A program made the position numbers and the translations under genes. The notes under the pieces are model-generated. The model was not told where the DNA came from and ran no database searches. It worked only from the letters and a program-made list of their open reading frames with translations. This document shows, one piece after another, positions 52,850 to 61,835 of a DNA stretch of 64,000 nucleotides. Within the stretch, counting starts at the first letter, position 1. Each line of letters opens with the position of its first letter. Origin of the DNA: Flavobacterium sp. 270 (lineage in GTDB: Bacteria > Bacteroidota > Bacteroidia > Flavobacteriales > Flavobacteriaceae); NCBI RefSeq assembly GCF_004368785.1, contig NZ_SODM01000002.1, positions 372,001 through 436,000 on the forward strand, given 5' to 3'.

Positions 52850-52855
52850 TTGTTT

Positions 52856-53200
52856 TTATTTATAATTTTCAAAATCAACCTCTACTTTTTCAAAAAGTTC
52901 AGAATCTTCTAAAATCGAACTGATCCGAATTAAACCTTCCTGATTTCCATCAGCCATTATAAAAGCAAAACCCCAAATGTCTTTAGAAATTGTAAATTGG
53001 CCAACATCAGAATCAAAGGTTATTAAAACCTCATCATTCATCCATAAATCCAGAATATCGGTCATTTTTGGATTTATCGTAACAATTGCATTTAGCAAAT
53101 CAGAATTAAAAGTTTCGCCTTCTGCTCCTCCAAAAATGTCAATTAAAAGTTCTTTTGATTTATAACCCGGTCTTAAATGATACTGATACATTTTAGTCAT
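52856..53200 (-). CDS. Hypothetical soluble protein, 114 aa
   Basis: A small acidic cytoplasmic protein with no recognised domain; IFGGAEGE and TISKDIWGFAFIM are its most distinctive segments. Its start codon overlaps the stop of the lipoprotein gene upstream by 4 bp, so the two are translationally coupled and probably functionally linked. Confidence 0.72.
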   Translation of the reverse strand: MTKMYQYHLRPGYKSKELLIDIFGGAEGETFNSDLLNAIVTINPKMTDILDLWMNDEVLITFDSDVGQFTISKDIWGFAFIMADGNQEGLIRISSILEDSELFEKVEVDFENYK

Positions 53201-53784
53201 TTATTCTCGATTTTTTTATAATGATATCCTAGATTATAAGTTGAACCAGCCCAAAACATAAAGAGTAAAGCACCTGAATTGTCATAAGCGTAATGTACCA
53301 AAAGTCCGTTGTCTTTCGTTAATCCAATTCTGGTTTTATAATTAGTATATCCTCCAGCAAGATACGGAACCCCGTTACTTTTTAAGTAAGTATTATCAAG
53401 ATAAAAAAATCCGTCTTTTTTTAGTTCGCCTCCTAATTCTATACTGTCAATTTTAACGTTGTCTTTCTGTGTAATAAATTTCATCCGGTTTTGACCTGCA
53501 GCTTTTAGCTCAACAGTATAACTTTCGGAATAATCATATTTTGCTTTGTGAGATTTTACAAAATAATTCAAATTGTACATCGATTTTGATTCTAATGTTT
53601 CTATTAGCTGCGGTTTCCCTTTCTTATCATAACTGCTGTCGGGAAATAACGCATAAAGCCCTTCAAATGTTTTTAAATTAAAATCTGATACTGTTTTTTT
53701 GTTTCCCATGACCATTTTATTCGAAAATCCGGCGCATCCTGACAAAAACAAAATAATAAAAAGGGCGTATAATATTGATTTCAT
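53197..53784 (-). CDS. Hypothetical lipoprotein
   Basis: About 195 residues from the ATG at 53784, which gives a lipobox (LFLSGCAG); the longer frame upstream would bury it. The mature protein is beta-rich with lysine/tyrosine repeats and ends in the basic YHYKKIENK. No family recognised. It overlaps the following 114-aa gene by 4 bp. Confidence 0.75.
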   Translation of the reverse strand: MKSILYALFIILFLSGCAGFSNKMVMGNKKTVSDFNLKTFEGLYALFPDSSYDKKGKPQLIETLESKSMYNLNYFVKSHKAKYDYSESYTVELKAAGQNRMKFITQKDNVKIDSIELGGELKKDGFFYLDNTYLKSNGVPYLAGGYTNYKTRIGLTKDNGLLVHYAYDNSGALLFMFWAGSTYNLGYHYKKIENK

Positions 53785-53948
53785 AGCGTAATAATGCTCA
53801 AATTTGAAATCTAATTTAGGTATAATTATCTTATTTTTCTTCCTTAAACAAAAATCTTTACGCAACCTTTTAAGGATTTAATCATCTTGTTTATAATGTG
53901 ATACTATTTTCAGATCAAAAAACTAACCCAACCACTAAAACCTAAATT

Positions 53949-54353
53949 ATGAAACAAATCATTTTAATTTTAACTCTAATCTTTCTCACATCCAGTTGCA
54001 GTAATGATGATAAAAAACTAGACACAAGTAATATTGTTGGCACATGGAAACATTATGAAGAGTATGACAATTTTAAATGGAATAAAGTTAAGGACAGCTA
54101 CACTTATACGTTTAATGCCAATGGAACTTTTAAATCTACTCGTTTTACGGAATGCATAAAAGGAAAATATTCTGTTGTTTCAGATAAATTAACATTAGAT
54201 TACGACTGCGATGAATTTACTACTCAAGTAGAATCTCCAGCTGGTACATTTATAGAAAATTATAAACTAGAAAAAGGCTATATCTATCTTTCACCAACTT
54301 ATAAATCTTGCTTTGAAGGATGTGGTTCTAAATTCAAGAAAATCAGCGATTAA
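53949..54353 (+). CDS. Lipocalin-like lipoprotein
   Basis: 134 residues. Lipobox signal (LTSSCSND), then SNIVGTWKHYEEYD, a GTW start typical of Bacteroidota lipocalin-like domains, and YTFNANGTFKS. Four cysteines in the second half (ECIKG, DCDE, SCFEGCG) could form disulfides. Likely an outer-membrane-anchored small binding protein with unknown ligand. A terminator follows at 54369. Confidence 0.82.
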   Translation: MKQIILILTLIFLTSSCSNDDKKLDTSNIVGTWKHYEEYDNFKWNKVKDSYTYTFNANGTFKSTRFTECIKGKYSVVSDKLTLDYDCDEFTTQVESPAGTFIENYKLEKGYIYLSPTYKSCFEGCGSKFKKISD

Positions 54354-54368
54354 TTATAAAACAAATAA

Positions 54369-54397
54369 AAACCCTTGTGGTTAAATTACAAGGGTTT
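54369..54397. terminator. Bidirectional terminator
   Basis: A perfect 10-bp stem (54369-54378 and 54388-54397), A-rich left and T-rich right, between convergent genes ending at 54353 (+) and 54423 (-). Confidence 0.8.
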
Positions 54398-54422
54398 GTT
54401 TATTCAAAGACAAAACGGTTTC

Positions 54423-55913
54423 TTATAAACCTGCTAATTTCTTTGCTTGTTCCTGCGCATTCACATTCTTCGGATTTAATTGAAATGCTTTTTTATAATT
54501 TTTAATTGCCTCTTTTTTATTTCCTAAACTAGCAAGCGTTTCTGCATAACTATCATAAGTATTTCCGCTCTGCGGATAAAGATCTACATTCAGTTTAAAA
54601 ATCTTTAAAGCTTCTGTCTGCTTGCCTTCTCCCAACAATCTGTATCCAAAATCATTTACTTCATTTTCATCCAAATTAAAAGCCGTATCCTTCTTTTTTA
54701 GGTTTTCTGCAACTTCAAATGCATTATTATATTTTTGTTTTATCAATTCTCTTCGTAATTTCTTTACCGAAGCTGATAATCCAAACCCATTTGCTTCATG
54801 CATTTCAGGAATGTAATAACCACCAATTTCATCAATAAAAAACTCAGGATTTGCCCCTTGAAGGTTGGTTAAAACCACAATCGAAATATCATCTTTTGGA
54901 TAAACAAAAAATGCAGATCTCATACCGCCGACTGGCCCAATTGCAGGATGTTCTTCTCTTATAACCGTTGGCCAGCCAATTGCGTAGCCATTTACTAATT
55001 TATTAAAACCGCGAATTCGACCGTTGTTTAGAATTGCCGGATTCCAAAGTAAATCTAAACTTGATTTTTCTTTTAATAATGTTCCGTTTTGTAGTGCAAT
55101 AATCCATTTTGCAATTTCATCAGAGGTAGAAATTATTCCTGTACAAGTTCTAAAATATTCTGGAAATTTTGCATAACTATTTCTCACTTCAGTAGTTGTA
55201 ACCCATCTATCATTAACAATATCTTGAGTAGTGTAAGCTCCCGCAGAATTAGGTATTATATCATTTGAATCTCCAAAACGAGTTTGTTTCATTCCAGCTG
55301 CTTTAAACTGACGTTCTTCAATAAATTTAGTAAAATGTACACCGCTTATCTTATTAATAATTTTTCCAATAATAACATATCCAGTCTGATTATAGCGAAA
55401 TTTATCTCCAGTATTAAATTCCATCGGCAATGTCTTTACCTTTTCCCAAGAACCATTTTCGGTATCGGCTAATAAATTTTCTTTTCCATCAATAATGTTC
55501 GGAAGTCCTGAAATATTAGAGAATAATTGTTGAATGGTTAGACTTTGCCACGCGACCGGCAAATCTTCTAAGTATTTTGAAATCGGGTCGTTAATATTTA
55601 GTTTTCCTTCTTCCTGAAGCTGCATTACCGCAACACCAACAAATGCTTTTGTACAAGAATTGATATTAAACATGCTTTTGTTTGTCACGCTAACGCTATT
55701 CTCAATATTTGCAAGTCCATAACTATTGCTTTTTACAATTTTACCGTGTTGTACAACGGTAAGCTGTAATCCGGGAATTTGCAGTTTTTCCATTTTATCT
55801 TTAAGAAAAACATCTATACTGTCTGCAGATTGTTTCGTTTGAGAATTTGCTGTAAAACCAATTAAAGCGGTTAAAAAAGAAAATACCAGAGATTTTGAAA
55901 AAAATATTTTCAT
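54423..55913 (-). CDS. Beta-lactamase-family serine hydrolase with C-terminal TPR
   Basis: 496 residues. Signal peptide (to about 24), then a class C beta-lactamase/DD-peptidase fold with the SxxK nucleophile in NSCTKAFVG and a Tyr motif in RYNQTGYVIIG, and a third active-site block near AIGPVGGMRS. From about residue 385, TPR helices follow (NTYDSYAETLASLGNKKEA, YKKAFQLNPKN). Periplasmic esterase/peptidase of unknown substrate. The fusion to a TPR region is frequent in Bacteroidota. Confidence 0.92.
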   Translation of the reverse strand: MKIFFSKSLVFSFLTALIGFTANSQTKQSADSIDVFLKDKMEKLQIPGLQLTVVQHGKIVKSNSYGLANIENSVSVTNKSMFNINSCTKAFVGVAVMQLQEEGKLNINDPISKYLEDLPVAWQSLTIQQLFSNISGLPNIIDGKENLLADTENGSWEKVKTLPMEFNTGDKFRYNQTGYVIIGKIINKISGVHFTKFIEERQFKAAGMKQTRFGDSNDIIPNSAGAYTTQDIVNDRWVTTTEVRNSYAKFPEYFRTCTGIISTSDEIAKWIIALQNGTLLKEKSSLDLLWNPAILNNGRIRGFNKLVNGYAIGWPTVIREEHPAIGPVGGMRSAFFVYPKDDISIVVLTNLQGANPEFFIDEIGGYYIPEMHEANGFGLSASVKKLRRELIKQKYNNAFEVAENLKKKDTAFNLDENEVNDFGYRLLGEGKQTEALKIFKLNVDLYPQSGNTYDSYAETLASLGNKKEAIKNYKKAFQLNPKNVNAQEQAKKLAGL

Positions 55914-56322
55914 GATTGTGATTGATTTGATGATTTGATTGATGATTGATACCTGATGTCTTTTTACTAATTGGCCATTGTCGTAATAAGAAAGTTTCAG
56001 GCATTTTAAATCAAGACGAATCCAAAACAGATTTGCTACACGTTTTTTGAAATTATTTTTAAATTCAAACCCAATAACAAGATTAACTGTTTAATTTTTA
56101 AATAGTTATACAAACATTCTTTAGGTAAAATTATTTATAAATCTTATTTAGATCTCTTTTTGTTTTTAAACAATATTTAGCTAGCGCGAGCGTCCCGCTC
56201 GTGCCCGCATTTTTGTCTCGTCTTGAAATAAGTTTACATATTTCAGAACAATATACCTTTACTTTGATTGCGGTCACGAGCGGGACGCTCGCGCTAGCGG
56301 ATGAGGATAGAAAAATATCAAT
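55914..56322. other. 409-bp intergenic region
   Basis: Between two minus-strand genes. It contains the GC-rich inverted repeat 56181-56297 and AT-rich sequence. No promoter or gene is convincing; plus-strand frames in this region run through the repeat. Confidence 0.6.
56181..56297. repeat. GC-rich 23-bp perfect inverted repeat
   Basis: Arms 56181-56203 and 56275-56297 are perfectly complementary. Each arm contains smaller GAGCG/CGCTC palindromes, so it can also fold on itself. The G+C content is in sharp contrast to the surroundings, and a short CCGCA/TGCGG match extends the pairing inward. Confidence 0.88.
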
Positions 56323-57027
56323 CTATTTATCTTCTAATATAGCTTTTCCTTTCGTTAACCATGAAAAACCAAAAGCCTCAACTGCCAATACTTCCATCCA
56401 AAAAGTAATCGGATAATTGTCGTAAAAATTTGGAAACAAGATTTTCGAAAGGCCAATAATTAATATCGACAATACAATTATAGTAGCACAGCATCTATAA
56501 ATTCGATTTCTTATCTTTTTTCTTTTGCTTCTTTGTTCAACAGGACAATCTGATTTTGTAAACAAAAAAGCAGACATATAAGCCAGTGCTAAAAGAAAAA
56601 TAGCAGCGCATGCAAAATGAAAATACATTCTAAAATCACTAACTCTTAAGGTCGTAACACTTATCACTTTGAAACTTTCTGGAAGATTATCTGTTGGAAA
56701 AAGCAATAACAATAACGAAGAAAAACCAGCAATCGCCGAAGTATAAAAATCTCTCGGTGCTTCGCCTTTATAGATTAATAAAAAAACGGAAAGCATACTG
56801 ACTATAATAACAAAAACACCGCTTGCACGAGTAAAATAATAATGACTTATTGAGGGCAAAATCGCCACAAAATTACTGTCTATATAAAGAGTAAGAAACA
56901 AAAACAACGGCAGTAACATACCCAAAGTGCCTACAATTTTGCGTAAAGTATTCTGATTTTTTAAAGCAATATCGCCTGTTTGTTCGTAGGTTATTAAAGA
57001 TCCCAGCGCTTTTTCTGATTTTGACAT
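56323..57027 (-). CDS. Polytopic membrane protein, unknown
   Basis: 234 residues with six probable membrane helices (about 35-55, 72-95, 100-118, 133-155, 175-195 and 205-225), an N-terminal amphipathic region and a positively charged loop RSKRKKIRNRI between helices 4 and 5. No catalytic motif is visible. It may belong to the DUF998-like group, which I could not confirm. Monocistronic. Confidence 0.7.
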   Translation of the reverse strand: MSKSEKALGSLITYEQTGDIALKNQNTLRKIVGTLGMLLPLFLFLTLYIDSNFVAILPSISHYYFTRASGVFVIIVSMLSVFLLIYKGEAPRDFYTSAIAGFSSLLLLLFPTDNLPESFKVISVTTLRVSDFRMYFHFACAAIFLLALAYMSAFLFTKSDCPVEQRSKRKKIRNRIYRCCATIIVLSILIIGLSKILFPNFYDNYPITFWMEVLAVEAFGFSWLTKGKAILEDK

Positions 57028-57135
57028 AGGGTTTGTTTTTTGATTAGGGATAATAAATGTAAAAACTTATTTTCTAATTAAAGCAAAAAGCAAACGTAAA
57101 TATATTCTCACGATAAGAAACTGATTAAAAAACAA

Positions 57136-57173
57136 AAAGTCCCATATTTCATTTTCATGAAATATGGGACTTT
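57136..57173 (-). terminator. Terminator of the tRNA-Ser gene
   Basis: A 16-bp stem (57136-57151 and 57158-57173) followed by A-rich plus-strand sequence, that is a U tail after the tRNA on the minus strand. Confidence 0.82.
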
Positions 57174-57179
57174 ATTTTG

Positions 57180-57266
57180 CAGAGAGGAAGGGATTCGAAC
57201 CCTCGATACAGTTGCCCATATACTAGCTTTCCAGGCTAGCTCCTTAAACCACTCGGACACCTCTCT
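57180..57266 (-). tRNA. tRNA-Ser (GGA)
   Basis: An 87-nt cloverleaf on the minus strand with a long variable arm. The acceptor AGAGAGG pairs with CCTCTCT and the discriminator is G, as in serine tRNAs. The anticodon arm CTAGC-CTGGAAA-GCTAG carries GGA. The T arm contains GGTTCGAATCC. CCA is not encoded. It stands alone with a strong terminator. Confidence 0.97.
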
Positions 57267-57326
57267 ATTTGGGTTTGCAAATAACACAAAAAAATCTGAG
57301 TTACAAAAGTAAAATCTCACATTCCT

Positions 57327-58196
57327 TTAAATGCTTTTTCTAAATTCTTCCATAAACAATTTTACGGCCTTTTTTTGATAACCGCCAATCGTGAGCATAA
57401 ACGAATCTCTTCTCGTTGGGACTCCTGTAATCTGGATTCCTCTCAGGTTATCCCAGCCTTTTAGGGCTTTTTCTGCAACTATGGTTGCCCAATCGCTGTC
57501 CTGCACCATTTGCAATAAGGCATGAATAGAGTTTAATTCTATCGAAATTTTAGGCGTCATTTTATTTTTGGCGAATAAATCTTCGACAAATTCTCTCGAA
57601 TTAGAGCCTTTTCCCGGCAAAACAAGCGGAATTTCTTCTATTTTCTTGAAGGCTATTTTATCTAAAGCGGCCAGAGGATGCGATTTTGAAACTGCCATAA
57701 CCATCTGTGAAGTAAACAAGGGTACTTTTTGTACGGGAAGATTAATTTCATGCGACGAAATAACCAAAACCAAATCTAACTCATTGGTCAATAATTTTTG
57801 TTCTAAAGCTTCTGTAGTTCCATATTCTACAACAATTTTTAAGTTTTGATATCTCTTTGCAAACGTATTGATTACGGGAAGAATCAAAAGTCCAAAAATA
57901 TAGGTTACGCCAATTCGGAGTTCACCGCCAATCATTTCGTTTAAATCTTCGATTGCCTGTTTTCCGTTTTCTACATTTTCCAAAACTTGTTTGGCGTGAA
58001 TCAGGAAAACCGATCCGGCTTCTGTAAGCTGTACTTTTTTTCCGATCCTTTTAAACAAAGGCATTCCGAGTTCTTCTTCAAGTTTTTTAATTTGCTGCGA
58101 AAGTCCGGATTGCGTTACAAAACAGAGTTCGGCTGCTTTTGTAAAGTGAAGTACTTCAGCCGTTTTTATAAAATATTGCAGTTGATAGATTTCCAT
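57327..58196 (-). CDS. LysR-family transcriptional regulator
   Basis: 289 residues. An N-terminal winged helix-turn-helix (YFIKTAEVLHFTKAAELCFV, TQSGLSQQIKKLEEELG) is followed by a LysR substrate-binding domain. It resembles CynR/OxyR-like activators but the ligand is unknown. It is divergent from the MFS exporter gene at 58287 over a 90-bp gap containing AAGTTTTAATACTT and ACTTATTATAAGT dyads, the likely operator. The pairing suggests it controls that exporter (inference). Confidence 0.95.
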   Translation of the reverse strand: MEIYQLQYFIKTAEVLHFTKAAELCFVTQSGLSQQIKKLEEELGMPLFKRIGKKVQLTEAGSVFLIHAKQVLENVENGKQAIEDLNEMIGGELRIGVTYIFGLLILPVINTFAKRYQNLKIVVEYGTTEALEQKLLTNELDLVLVISSHEINLPVQKVPLFTSQMVMAVSKSHPLAALDKIAFKKIEEIPLVLPGKGSNSREFVEDLFAKNKMTPKISIELNSIHALLQMVQDSDWATIVAEKALKGWDNLRGIQITGVPTRRDSFMLTIGGYQKKAVKLFMEEFRKSI

Positions 58197-58202
58197 ATTG
58201 AT

Positions 58203-58230
58203 AAGTTTTAATACTTATTATAAGTAAAAT
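58203..58230. promoter_or_regulatory. LysR-type operator dyads between regulator and exporter
   Basis: AAGTTTTAATACTT and ACTTATTATAAGT are two overlapping A/T dyads in the 90-bp divergent gap, compatible with the T-N11-A type sites of LysR proteins. No footprint evidence. Confidence 0.5.
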
Positions 58231-58286
58231 TATTAATTTTTCTAATGAAATCATAATTCCGACCTTTGTATTAAATATTTAAGGTT

Positions 58287-59528
58287 ATGTTTAAAGCGTT
58301 AAAATCAAGAAATTTCAAGTTATTCTTTTCCGGTCAGTCTGTTTCTGTTATCGGAACATGGCTTCAGAAAACAGCCGTAAGCTGGATGGTTTACAGCATA
58401 ACAGGTTCTGTATTTTTACTGGGATTGGCGACTTTTTTAAGTATGATTCCCTCCTTATTTTTAGCACCATTGGCAGGAAGTATTATTGGTCGTTATGATA
58501 AACACCGCGCCATGATTGTACTTCAGTCTTTGGCGATGCTGCAAGCCGGAAGTTTGGCTTTCCTGATTTATCTTAAAATATATAACATCAATTTTATTCT
58601 GGCGCTGAGTTTAATTCAGGGAATTATCAATGCTTTTGATATGACTTGCCGCCAAACTATGATGATTGATATTGTAAACGACAAAGAAGATCTTGCGAAT
58701 GCGGTGGCGCTGAATTCTACAATGAATAATTTTGCCCGAATTGCCGGTCCTGCTTTGGCGGGTATTATTTTGCACCAATATGGTGAAGACATTTGTTTTA
58801 TCGGGAATTTTGTGAGTTATATTCCAGTTTTGATTTCGCTTTTTATGATGAGAATTCCAAAACACATCAAAACCGAAAACAAACTCAATATGCTGGAAGA
58901 TCTTATTGAAGGTTTTGATTATATTAAAAAAGAAACCGAAATGGCAAGAATGCTTCTTATGCTAACTTGCAGCAGTATGTTTGTGATTTCTTTTAATACT
59001 TTGATGCCGGTTTTTGCGAAAGATATTTTTAGCGGTAACGCACAGACTTTTAGCTGGTTTGAAAGTGCTGCCGGAATTGGTTCTGTTATTGCTGCTGTTT
59101 ATCTTGCTAACTTAAAATCAGCCAATAACATGAATAAAATAATGATTTCGGCTAGTTTATTATTGGGCTTAAGTATTATCATTTTAGCGGTTTCCAGCAG
59201 TTTGACCGTAACGCTTGTTTGTATGACTTTGAGCGGTATCGGAATGATGGGACAAACCTCATCTATTAATATTTACATTCAGACACAAAGTACTGTAAAT
59301 ATGCGTTCCAGAAGTATTAGTTATTATATGATGGCGTATCAGGGAATGATTCCTGTGGGAAGTTTGATTATTGGATATGTTTCTCACTCGCTTGGCGTAC
59401 GAACTACGGTTGCGATTCAGGGTGTAATTTGTATTATTTCTGTGATTGCTTATGTGTATTACAAAAATCAAAAAACTGTTGAAGAATTGGAGAGTTGTCC
59501 GGTTGAGTATAGAAATTCCAAATTTTAA
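58287..59528 (+). CDS. MFS transporter (EntS-like, MFS_3)
   Basis: 413 residues with about 12 membrane helices. The start, FKLFFSGQSVSVIGTWLQKTAVSWM, is characteristic of the EntS/MFS_3 subfamily of exporters, and AGSIIGRYDKHRAM is the conserved loop 2-3. These proteins expel siderophores or toxic compounds. A divergent LysR gene lies beside it. A family inverted repeat follows at 59534. Confidence 0.93.
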   Translation: MFKALKSRNFKLFFSGQSVSVIGTWLQKTAVSWMVYSITGSVFLLGLATFLSMIPSLFLAPLAGSIIGRYDKHRAMIVLQSLAMLQAGSLAFLIYLKIYNINFILALSLIQGIINAFDMTCRQTMMIDIVNDKEDLANAVALNSTMNNFARIAGPALAGIILHQYGEDICFIGNFVSYIPVLISLFMMRIPKHIKTENKLNMLEDLIEGFDYIKKETEMARMLLMLTCSSMFVISFNTLMPVFAKDIFSGNAQTFSWFESAAGIGSVIAAVYLANLKSANNMNKIMISASLLLGLSIIILAVSSSLTVTLVCMTLSGIGMMGQTSSINIYIQTQSTVNMRSRSISYYMMAYQGMIPVGSLIIGYVSHSLGVRTTVAIQGVICIISVIAYVYYKNQKTVEELESCPVEYRNSKF

Positions 59529-59533
59529 ATTCC

Positions 59534-59608
59534 ACCATATAAGTTATATAAGAAATTATAAGTTAGTTTTATACTTAAACTAAAATGACCTTATATAACT
59601 TATATGGT
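59534..59608. repeat. Intergenic inverted repeat, ACCATATAAGTKATATAAG family (copy 2)
   Basis: Perfect 19-bp arms 59534-59552 and 59590-59608. They are the outer module of the large repeat at 19292-19459, one base different. It sits between the MFS and asparaginase genes (convergent) and may act as their terminator. Confidence 0.85.
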
Positions 59609-59620
59609 AAAATTTAGATT

Positions 59621-60649
59621 CTACGAAATCTCCCCACGCAAAGCAGTTTCAAAAATAGTTTTGAAATTTTTTGCTTCTATTTGATGACCAAGCAAATACA
59701 TTAGTTTTGTAATTGCAGCTTCGGTTGTAATGTCTTTTCCTGAGATTACGCCTAATTCTTTCAAAACAGTACTGGTTTCGTATTGTCCCATATTTACGCT
59801 TCCGCCAGAGCATTGTGTTACGTTTACAATATGTAAACCTGACTGAATTCCTTTCTGAATTAGGTTTAAAAACCAAGCTTCCGTTGGTGCGTTTCCAGAG
59901 CCGTAGGTTTCCAGAACAATTCCTCTTAAGTTTGGAATTGCCAAAATTGATCCTAAAACAGTTTCGCTCATTCCGGGAAACATTTTTACAATGGCTACGT
60001 GATTGTCTAAATTCTTGTGAACAATCAATTTAGCATCGGTTTTTATCGGGAGGAATAAATGAGAATTTAAAGTAAGATGAACGCCAGATTCTACCAATTC
60101 TGGATAATTTGGCGCTGTAAAAGCTCTAAAATGTTCTGCATTTACTTTTGAGGTTCGGTTTCCGCGGTATAATTTATATTCAAAATACAAACAAACTTCG
60201 TGAATTACAGGTTTTCCGTTTTCCTGAAGTGATGCAATCTGAATCGCTGTAATAAGGTTTTCTTTAGCATCGGTACGCAAATCACCAATTGGTAATTGTG
60301 ATCCTGTAAAAATGATAGGTTTCGCTAAATTCTCCAGCATAAAACTCAATGCCGATGCAGAATACGACATTGTATCTGATCCGTGTAAAACAACAAAACC
60401 ATCAAAAAGGGTGTAATGATCCTCGATAATTGTGGCAATTTTTGTCCACATTTCGGGATTCATATTTGAGGAATCGATTGGATCTTCAAAAGAAATCGTT
60501 TCGATTTCACAATCCAATTGTTTTAACTCGGGAATTTTTTGCAATAATTTACTAAAGTTGAAAGCTTTGAGCGCTCCCGTCTCAAAATCTTTACTCATAC
60601 CGATTGTTCCTCCGGTATAAATTAAAAGTATTTTGGCTTTAGATGACAT
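59621..60649 (-). CDS. L-asparaginase, type I
   Basis: 342 residues. It has the two catalytic threonine segments YTGGTIGM and LHGSDTMSYSASALSF and the conserved LRTDAKENLITA with its active-site Asp/Lys. The absence of a signal peptide points to the cytoplasmic type I enzyme, which hydrolyses asparagine to aspartate and ammonia. Its start overlaps the end of the acyltransferase gene by 11 bp, so both belong to one transcript. Confidence 0.95.
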   Translation of the reverse strand: MSSKAKILLIYTGGTIGMSKDFETGALKAFNFSKLLQKIPELKQLDCEIETISFEDPIDSSNMNPEMWTKIATIIEDHYTLFDGFVVLHGSDTMSYSASALSFMLENLAKPIIFTGSQLPIGDLRTDAKENLITAIQIASLQENGKPVIHEVCLYFEYKLYRGNRTSKVNAEHFRAFTAPNYPELVESGVHLTLNSHLFLPIKTDAKLIVHKNLDNHVAIVKMFPGMSETVLGSILAIPNLRGIVLETYGSGNAPTEAWFLNLIQKGIQSGLHIVNVTQCSGGSVNMGQYETSTVLKELGVISGKDITTEAAITKLMYLLGHQIEAKNFKTIFETALRGEIS

Positions 60650-61775
60650 CTTGGTATTTTAATTTATTGACTACAGGATTGGCATACATGGATAAAAATC
60701 CTAGTCTTGTAACAGGATTATCGCTGCCAATTCTCATTTCTAAACGACGCTCAAACAATGATTTCTCGCTGTCTTTGTATAAATGAGCAAACTTATTGGT
60801 TTCGTTTAAGATATCGTACGCAATAAAATTTGTCGGCCATAATTGGTAATTCTTTAAAATAGTATCATCAATTACTTGTGCCAAAGCCTGAATCTGCTTA
60901 TTTGCATTGTCATTTTCGGCCACAATTTGGTCAATTTCTGTGTTTAAAACATCACCAACAGAAATATGTATTCTTTTTTTAGTTCCCATGATACCACTTA
61001 AAATGGTCATGAAATCTTCGTTTTTTTCTTTAATATAAACTTCGTTGTTTGCTTCTGCCATTAATTGCGGCATTTTCAAAACATCTGTAGGATCGTATTC
61101 GTACGAAATAGAAACCGGAACAATTTTTATTTTCTTAAAATAATCCATTAAATTGGCTTCATCAGAACCCATTCCGATCATTTTTAAAACTCCTGGATTG
61201 GTTTCGTCATTTCCGTCTTTAGTACGTCCTTCTCTTTGTGCAATCCAAACCGAACGATTTTCGCGAAGCAGTAACTGCCCCATGTATTCTGCTAATAATT
61301 TAGAACTCTGTAACATTTCTCTTGGCGTTAAACCTCTTAAAACCAAAAAGTTTCTATTTAGTTTTGCCAGTGTGCTTAAAAATGCTTTTTTAACCAGATT
61401 GTCTCCAATTGCAGAAGCTGTCATTACCAAACCATGTTCGAATAAGCAAACATTTAAAAGTGTAGTATCTAATAATATGTCTCTGTGATTCGAAACAAAT
61501 AAATAAGAAGTATTGGGCTCTAGTTTTTCAAAACCCGATGTAGTAAGTCCTTCAGAACTTCTTTCGAGTACTTTTTGAATGGTATTATAGATAAAATTGC
61601 ATTGAAAATCACGAATCGAGTGTGTTTTCTTAAGTTGTTCTTTCCAAGCATCATCCTCTAATTCCGGAAAAGTAAAATTCATCATGGCTTTCATCATCGG
61701 ATGATTGACTACACCATGAAGTGCTTCATTTATTTCTGAATCATAAAACGGTCGAATGGCATCAAATCTCTGCAT
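60639..61775 (-). CDS. Glycerol-phosphate/lyso-lipid acyltransferase (PlsC-like)
   Basis: About 378 residues from the ATG at 61775 (MQRFDAIRPF); an upstream frame adds ten unlikely residues. Motif I HX4D is NHRDILLD, motif III-like EGRTKDGND, and proline-containing motif IV follows. The N-terminal helix and lack of several TMs place it among the large PlsC-like acyltransferases of Bacteroidota. It acylates a glycerophospholipid or related precursor at the inner membrane. It precedes asparaginase with an 11-bp overlap. Confidence 0.9.
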   Translation of the reverse strand: MQRFDAIRPFYDSEINEALHGVVNHPMMKAMMNFTFPELEDDAWKEQLKKTHSIRDFQCNFIYNTIQKVLERSSEGLTTSGFEKLEPNTSYLFVSNHRDILLDTTLLNVCLFEHGLVMTASAIGDNLVKKAFLSTLAKLNRNFLVLRGLTPREMLQSSKLLAEYMGQLLLRENRSVWIAQREGRTKDGNDETNPGVLKMIGMGSDEANLMDYFKKIKIVPVSISYEYDPTDVLKMPQLMAEANNEVYIKEKNEDFMTILSGIMGTKKRIHISVGDVLNTEIDQIVAENDNANKQIQALAQVIDDTILKNYQLWPTNFIAYDILNETNKFAHLYKDSEKSLFERRLEMRIGSDNPVTRLGFLSMYANPVVNKLKYQDVI

Positions 61776-61835
61776 TAATATCAATTTTAGTGGGCAAAAG
61801 AACAAAAAAAAAACTAAAGTATTGTAAGGCGATAG

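Noticed and set aside
56201..56416. 71-codon plus-strand frame across the GC-rich repeat
   Set aside because: It starts in the repeat and overlaps the convincing minus-strand membrane-protein gene; no protein-like features.
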